Assembly: GCA_021298045.1 (NCBI GenBank)
Contig: JAJTHY010000075.1
Location: forward strand, 1 to 9,756
DNA from: Candidatus Jidaibacter sp.
GTDB taxonomy: Bacteria; Pseudomonadota; Alphaproteobacteria; Rickettsiales; Midichloriaceae
DNA: 9,756 nt
Direction: 5' to 3'
The translations under genes and the position numbers were made by a program. How positions within the stretch are numbered: the first letter of the stretch is position 1; every line of letters starts with the position of its first letter. Positions 7,153 to 9,756 of this stretch are shown here, piece by piece. Below the pieces are notes generated by a model, which was given only the letters and a program-made list of their open reading frames with translations, was not told the DNA's origin and did not search any database.

Positions 7153-7906
7153 GAGTTGCTCCTGATGTATTCTGAGATAATATCGCATAAGCATCATCAT
7201 ACCAATGACTTTCCGGATAGTTATACCCCAATACAGCCGCATAGTTTTTAGCTTGTTCAATATCGCCAAGGGAATAATAAATTTCTACCATACGGTACAA
7301 TGCTTCTGTAATGAAGATAGTGGTTTGGTATTGGTCAACCACAGTTCTGAACCTACCTAAAGCTGCTATAAGGTCGCCCCTCTTTAGATAAAACCTTCCT
7401 GTATCCATGTTTTTGGCCGCAAGCATGTTAGTTGCATAATCTATTTTTAGCTGGGCATCACGTGCATATTTGGAGTGAGGAAACCTGTTGATCAGGTCAT
7501 TGAAGGTTTTTATAGTTTTATTAGAAAGCTCTTGATCTCGTGCAGCATCCAAAATTTGATCGTAATAGCAAAGACCTTTTAAATAGTACATATAAGGTGT
7601 AACATTGTGAGCCGGATACTGTTTGATGAAGTCGTCAATTATCATCACCGCATCATCAAATTTTCCTTCCATATATTTAGCATATGCCCTGTTTACATGT
7701 GCTTGCCCTGCCAAATCAGAAGCTGGATGCTCTCTTTCTAGCTGTTCAAATTTAGTGGCAGCAAGAGCGTATTCATCCTTATTTAAGGCAGCAGCTGCTT
7801 CTTTGTAAATCGTATTTGGATCGGTTAGCTCTTCTTTGTTCTCTTTAGAGCTGCAAGCCGATAGTGCTATAACCAGTATAAATACGCCAATTTTGTGCTT
7901 CAACAT
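7145..7906 (-). CDS. bamD: BamD, outer-membrane protein assembly lipoprotein
   Basis: Periplasm-facing lipoprotein of the BAM complex, which inserts beta-barrel proteins into the outer membrane; older names are ComL and YfiO. The 253-residue protein has a basic start, a hydrophobic core and a lipobox LSAC with Cys18 as the lipidated residue. It is followed by five TPR-like helical pairs. Family-typical spots are QLEREHPASDLAGQA (55-69), QYPAHNVTPYMYYLKG (96-111), RFPHSKYARDAQ (141-152), GRFYLKRG (170-177) and NYPESHWYDDAY (229-240). ATG 7906 is preferred over the upstream TTG at 7933 because it gives a correct signal peptide and does not overlap sdhB. It begins 7 nt after the sdhB stop and overlaps the murC start by 8 nt. 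TolC, a beta-barrel protein, is a plausible BAM client two genes downstream. Confidence 0.95.
   Translation of the reverse strand: MLKHKIGVFILVIALSACSSKENKEELTDPNTIYKEAAAALNKDEYALAATKFEQLEREHPASDLAGQAHVNRAYAKYMEGKFDDAVMIIDDFIKQYPAHNVTPYMYYLKGLCYYDQILDAARDQELSNKTIKTFNDLINRFPHSKYARDAQLKIDYATNMLAAKNMDTGRFYLKRGDLIAALGRFRTVVDQYQTTIFITEALYRMVEIYYSLGDIEQAKNYAAVLGYNYPESHWYDDAYAILSQNTSGATRE
7159..7163 (-). promoter_or_regulatory. Shine-Dalgarno AGGAG that fixes the murC GTG start
   Basis: On the - strand the bases read AGGAG, then six bases, then GTG at 7152. No other candidate start before the murC Rossmann motif has such a site. It lies inside the last codons of bamD, so bamD and murC are probably coupled in translation. 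Confidence 0.75.
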
Positions 7907-7913
7907 AAACTCA

Positions 7914-8696
7914 TTAACTTTGCCGTTTAACAAGCATACCTTTTATTTCTGATATTGCTTGTGCAGGATTTAAACCTTTAGGGCAAGTTTTAGCACAGTT
8001 CATGATAGTATGGCAACGATAAAGTCTAAAAGGGTCTTCTAAATTATCTAATCGTTCACCAGTGTTTTCATCTCTGCTGTCTACAATCCACCTATATGCT
8101 TGCAGTAGTACCGCAGGACCCAGATAGCTTTCAGAATTCCACCAATAGCTTGGGCAGCTTGTGCTGCAGCATGCGCATAAAATGCATTCATATGATCCAT
8201 CCAGTTTTGCTCTATCTTGTGGGGACTGCAAACGCTCTTTATTGCTTTCCGGTTTGGTTTCGGTTTGCATCCATGGTTTTATTGATCGCAGCTGCGCATA
8301 AAAATGGGTTAAGTCTGGTACTAAATCTTTTACAACTGGCATATGAGGAAGTGGATATATATTCACTTCCCCCTTAACATCATCTATAGCTTTAATACAA
8401 GCCAGTGTATTTGTTCCATCTATATTCATGGCGCAGCTTCCGCATATGCCCTCTCTGCACGAGCGCCTAAAGGTAAGAGTGCTATCTGTTTCATCTTTTA
8501 TTTTAATTAAGGCATCAAGCACCATGGGGCCACATTTTGTTGTGTCTACCTCATAACTTTCAATTTTGGGGTTGCCTTTAGATTCCGGATCGTATCTGTA
8601 TATATTGAAGATCTTGTGATCTGGGCTTTTATTGAGCTTTTTTGTCTTTTTATTTTTAATGACCCGGGAGTGTTTGGGAAGCGTAAATTGTACCAT
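7914..8696 (-). CDS. sdhB: Succinate dehydrogenase iron-sulfur subunit
   Basis: Respiratory complex II electron-transfer subunit, on the cytoplasmic face of the inner membrane. It passes electrons from the SdhA flavin to ubiquinone. From ATG 8696 it is 260 residues. The plant-type ferredoxin domain has the [2Fe-2S] ligands Cys80, Cys85, Cys88 and Cys100 in SCREGICGSCAMN. The C-terminal domain has CILCACCSTSCP (171-182) and later cysteines 228, 234 and 238, consistent with the [4Fe-4S] (171, 174, 177, 238) and [3Fe-4S] (181, 228, 234) clusters. Quinone-site Trp residues follow in SYWWN (183-187). The frame is open to 8759, but those residues are hydrophobic and unlike SdhB N-termini. No sdhA, sdhC or sdhD is adjacent: rpmH lies divergently upstream, so sdhB is separated from the other subunits, as I recall for Rickettsia. 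Confidence 0.97.
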   Translation of the reverse strand: MVQFTLPKHSRVIKNKKTKKLNKSPDHKIFNIYRYDPESKGNPKIESYEVDTTKCGPMVLDALIKIKDETDSTLTFRRSCREGICGSCAMNIDGTNTLACIKAIDDVKGEVNIYPLPHMPVVKDLVPDLTHFYAQLRSIKPWMQTETKPESNKERLQSPQDRAKLDGSYECILCACCSTSCPSYWWNSESYLGPAVLLQAYRWIVDSRDENTGERLDNLEDPFRLYRCHTIMNCAKTCPKGLNPAQAISEIKGMLVKRQS

Positions 8697-8727
8697 TTTT
8701 AAGACAACATAAGAGTTTATTTCGATA

Positions 8728-8733
8728 ATTATA
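8728..8733 (-). promoter_or_regulatory. Possible -10 box (TATAAT) upstream of sdhB
   Basis: The - strand reads an exact TATAAT here, about 32 nt before the sdhB ATG, which would give a leader of roughly 25 nt. The hexamer 17 bp upstream (CTGTTT) is a poor -35, so this is a weak or regulated promoter at best. It is the only good candidate for driving the sdhB-bamD-murC-tolC-nadK row from within this window. Confidence 0.4.
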
Positions 8734-8796
8734 GTGGCAAATCTCATATGAAACAGCAAGTAAAATAATCAGTGAAGTTTCTTAAATGATAATTGT

Positions 8797-8825
8797 TTGA
8801 CAAGAGATGTTAAACATTGTATAAA
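8797..8825 (+). promoter_or_regulatory. Strong sigma70-type promoter for rpmH-rnpA
   Basis: TTGACA at 8797-8802, a 17-bp spacer, and TATAAA at 8820-8825: a consensus -35 with one mismatch in the -10. Transcription would begin near 8832, leaving a short leader of about 28 nt before the rpmH ATG. A strong promoter suits a ribosomal protein gene. The whole 8697-8859 interval, otherwise without genes, is the divergent control region shared with sdhB. Confidence 0.8.
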
Positions 8826-8859
8826 CTCATCTCCTATTTAATTTTTGCGAAGTATTAGT

Positions 8860-9009
8860 ATGGCTACGAAAAGAACATATCAACCTAGTAATCTAGTTAG
8901 AAAGCGCAGGCATGGCTTCCGCGCACGTATGAAAACTGTCGCTGGTAGAGAAGTGTTGTCTAGGCGTAGAGCTAAAGGCAGAAAAAACCTTACAGTTTCA
9001 TGCGAATAG
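8860..9009 (+). CDS. rpmH: 50S ribosomal protein L34
   Basis: A 49-residue, very basic large-subunit protein. It reads MATKRTYQPSNLVRKRRHGF and continues with RARMKTVAGREVLSRRRAKG and RKNLTVSCE, the characteristic L34 sequence along its whole length. Family members are usually 44-47 residues; here the N-terminus carries two extra residues before the common KRTYQPS, and the C-terminus ends in Ser-Cys-Glu. The last codons overlap rnpA by 10 nt (rnpA starts at 9000), the classical conserved rpmH-rnpA coupling. Transcription is expected from the near-consensus promoter just upstream. No dnaA or origin-like cluster is seen beside it in this window. Confidence 0.97.
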   Translation: MATKRTYQPSNLVRKRRHGFRARMKTVAGREVLSRRRAKGRKNLTVSCE

Positions 9010-9353
9010 AAATTATTAAGTCTAGCGACAAAATAAACGAGATTTTGAAAAAAGGCACAAAGATCAATTCACGGTCGTTTGTGCTTTTTTATTTGCCAGC
9101 AGAAGCTGAGGTGCTTCAATTTGCTGCCATAGCTGGGAAGAAAACCTTTAAGCGTGCGGTCGATAGAAATTTTGTTAAGCGCAGAATTAGGCATTTAGTA
9201 CGCGATTTAATGGGTGGCAGGACTTCTGAAATCAAGCATTGTAACTTGCGTATTTTGGTGCTTGCCAAACATACCTTTGCTACGCTTAAGTTTTCGCGCC
9301 TTGTGGAAGAGTTTAAAAATGTGGCGCGCTTCCATGGTACTAGTTCAAAATAA
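9000..9353 (+). CDS. rnpA: Ribonuclease P protein component
   Basis: Small basic protein (117 residues, normal length) that binds the RNase P RNA and helps it cleave 5' leaders from pre-tRNAs. The signature RNR motif lies at 51-64, KRAVDRNFVKRRIR, preceded by the aromatic strand SFVLFYL (26-32) and AAIAGKK (42-48) that line the leader-binding cleft. The ATG overlaps the end of rpmH by 10 nt, as is usual. The next gene in most alphaproteobacteria of this arrangement would be a small membrane-insertion gene or yidC. Here the region instead turns to a convergent rnpB 3' sequence beginning about 12 nt after the stop. Confidence 0.95.
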   Translation: MRIEIIKSSDKINEILKKGTKINSRSFVLFYLPAEAEVLQFAAIAGKKTFKRAVDRNFVKRRIRHLVRDLMGGRTSEIKHCNLRILVLAKHTFATLKFSRLVEEFKNVARFHGTSSK

Positions 9354-9364
9354 ATTGAGGTAAA

Positions 9365-9393
9365 GGCAGGTGAGCTATAAGCCGGATTCTGTC
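9365..9393 (-). ncRNA. rnpB: 3' end of RNase P RNA (rnpB), apparently truncated
   Basis: The - strand reads ACAGAATCCGGCTTAT (9392-9377), then AGCTCACCTGCC. The first string is the universally conserved CR-V segment just before the 3' end of bacterial RNase P RNA, and the rest matches the terminal P1 strand expected there. Upstream on the - strand I cannot find the other conserved segments (GAGGAAAGTCCGGGC; AGGGTGAAA; GGTAAACCC) before the window ends. Instead, AT-rich sequence and palindrome C start about 40 bp away. It is therefore a broken copy, a rearrangement junction, or a gene split by an insertion whose remainder lies beyond 9756. A functional rnpB would have to be elsewhere if this is only a relic. 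Confidence 0.55.
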
Positions 9394-9431
9394 TTATACC
9401 AATTCCCGAAAAATCACTTAATAATTTGAAA

Positions 9432-9622
9432 TATAACGGAAACAGATGATTTTCGTCACTGCGAGTAGCATACTCGCGACGCGGCGGTCCACTCTTTTCG
9501 TCACCACAGCTGCGGCGGGGGGCTCAAGATTCTATCCACAGCAGGAATGAACCTAAGAGGCTGGATTGCTTCAGTCGTTGCACTCCTTCTTGAGTGACGC
9601 TGTTTATATGTTTTCGTTTATA
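9432..9622. repeat. Palindrome C: GTCATTGCGAG-type inverted repeat, about 190 bp
   Basis: Left arm 9432-9491 and right arm 9562-9622 are imperfect reverse complements. Both contain CGTCACT (9454-9460; complement at 9593-9599) and, about 30 bp further in, GGTCCA or its partner ATCCA next to GACG(C/T)...GC. Outside this the arms also match (TATAACGGAAACAG against TATAAACGAAAACA in reverse). The arms resemble the widespread short repeat CGTCATTGCGAG...GAAGCAATCC known from many Rickettsiales and other genomes. The centre (about 9492-9561) is GC-rich and unpaired overall. It is non-coding and could behave as a small mobile palindromic element or a transcript-ending hairpin. Between the rnpB fragment and this element, 9394-9431 is AT-rich with no recognisable feature. 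Confidence 0.7.
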
Positions 9623-9660
9623 GTACCCCACACTTATTATAAAGAAGTGGCGAGGAAGAA

Positions 9661-9756
9661 TCAATTTTGATGAGGTAAATTGCCTTTTTGATAGAGTTGC
9701 AATAATTCTCCCCCGGCTGACGTAGTCAGTCTAAGCGCTGGCTCAAAAAATTTGTA
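9661..9756 (-). CDS. Possible C-terminal end of an unidentified gene entering from the right
   Basis: On the - strand the frame starting at the last base of the window is open for 31 codons and stops with TGA at 9661-9663. The peptide (contains EPALRLTTSAGGELLQLYQK) has balanced composition and GC-rich codons in its middle, which looks coding. It is too short to assign, I do not recognise it, and a chance open frame is possible. If real, palindrome C would lie about 40 bp downstream of its stop. The interval 9623-9660 holds only a weak hairpin (CCACTT...AAGTGTGG on the - strand). Confidence 0.3.
   Translation of the reverse strand, partial: YKFFEPALRLTTSAGGELLQLYQKGNLPHQN

Noticed and set aside
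7153..7269. Longer murC frame starting at 7269
   Set aside because: The added 39 residues lie in bamD coding sequence and precede the natural MurC N-terminus; GTG 7152 has a strong ribosome-binding site.
8096..8377. + strand open frame of 93 codons opposite sdhB
   Set aside because: It is antisense to a firmly identified gene, has no ribosome-binding site and no recognisable domain; it is a shadow frame.
8697..8759. Longer sdhB frame starting at 8759
   Set aside because: The extra residues are hydrophobic and unlike SdhB starts, and would cover the likely -10 box.
9530..9561. Centre of palindrome C as a second rnpB piece (GATTCTATCCACAGCAGGAAT looks a little like the region before CR-V)
   Set aside because: The resemblance is short and gapped, and the stretch lies symmetrically between palindrome arms, so chance or internal element sequence is more likely.
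9623..9756. tRNA or tmRNA in the right-hand end
   Set aside because: There is a short hairpin (CTGAC..GTCAG) but no T-arm GGTTCGA-type sequence, no cloverleaf and no CCA end on either strand.

Overview
This AT-rich window most likely comes from a Rickettsiales-type alphaproteobacterium, an obligate intracellular lineage. The reasons are a rickettsial-looking SdhB, BamD and RnpA, paralogous DMT/EamA permeases like those rickettsiae use to import host metabolites, an ankyrin-like orphan protein, and many imperfect palindromic repeats between genes. I cannot name the genus. The assignment rests on remembered family resemblance, not on a search.

Layout. (1) Positions 3-2528, + strand: two tandem DMT permeases (the first cut by the window edge, the two overlapping by 14 bp), then an inner-membrane protein that resembles the N-terminal part of alphaproteobacterial SPOR-domain proteins but has no SPOR domain. 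(2) Positions 2529-3561: an orphan gene with one ankyrin-like unit on the - strand, flanked by two long imperfect palindromes (A at 2543-2707, B at 3376-3549) that share a core sequence. (3) Positions 3562-8696, - strand: a compact gene row transcribed sdhB > bamD > murC > tolC > nadK. Junctions are a 7-nt gap, an 8-nt overlap, a 37-nt gap and a 4-nt overlap. murC appears to start at GTG and nadK at TTG. (4) Positions 8697-8859: a divergent promoter region with a near-consensus sigma70 promoter facing right. (5) Positions 8860-9353, + strand: rpmH (50 codons with stop) and rnpA, overlapping by 10 nt. (6) Positions 9354-9756: tail-to-tail with rnpA lies what looks like only the 3' end of the RNase P RNA gene (rnpB, - strand). 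It is followed by a third palindrome (C, 9432-9622) with arms like the widespread GTCATTGCGAG...GCAATCC repeat, and then possibly the C-terminal codons of a - strand gene entering from the right.

How the parts fit. The central row is housekeeping for the envelope and energy: succinate dehydrogenase iron-sulfur subunit, outer-membrane protein assembly lipoprotein, peptidoglycan precursor ligase, outer-membrane efflux/secretion channel and NAD kinase. The left part is nutrient import plus a divisome-like membrane protein.

The unusual content lies between the genes. The palindrome-flanked ankyrin-like gene and the rnpB 3' fragment next to a palindrome both look like products of repeat-driven rearrangement. 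I do not see a convincing new multi-gene system, CRISPR array, toxin-antitoxin pair or complete insertion sequence.
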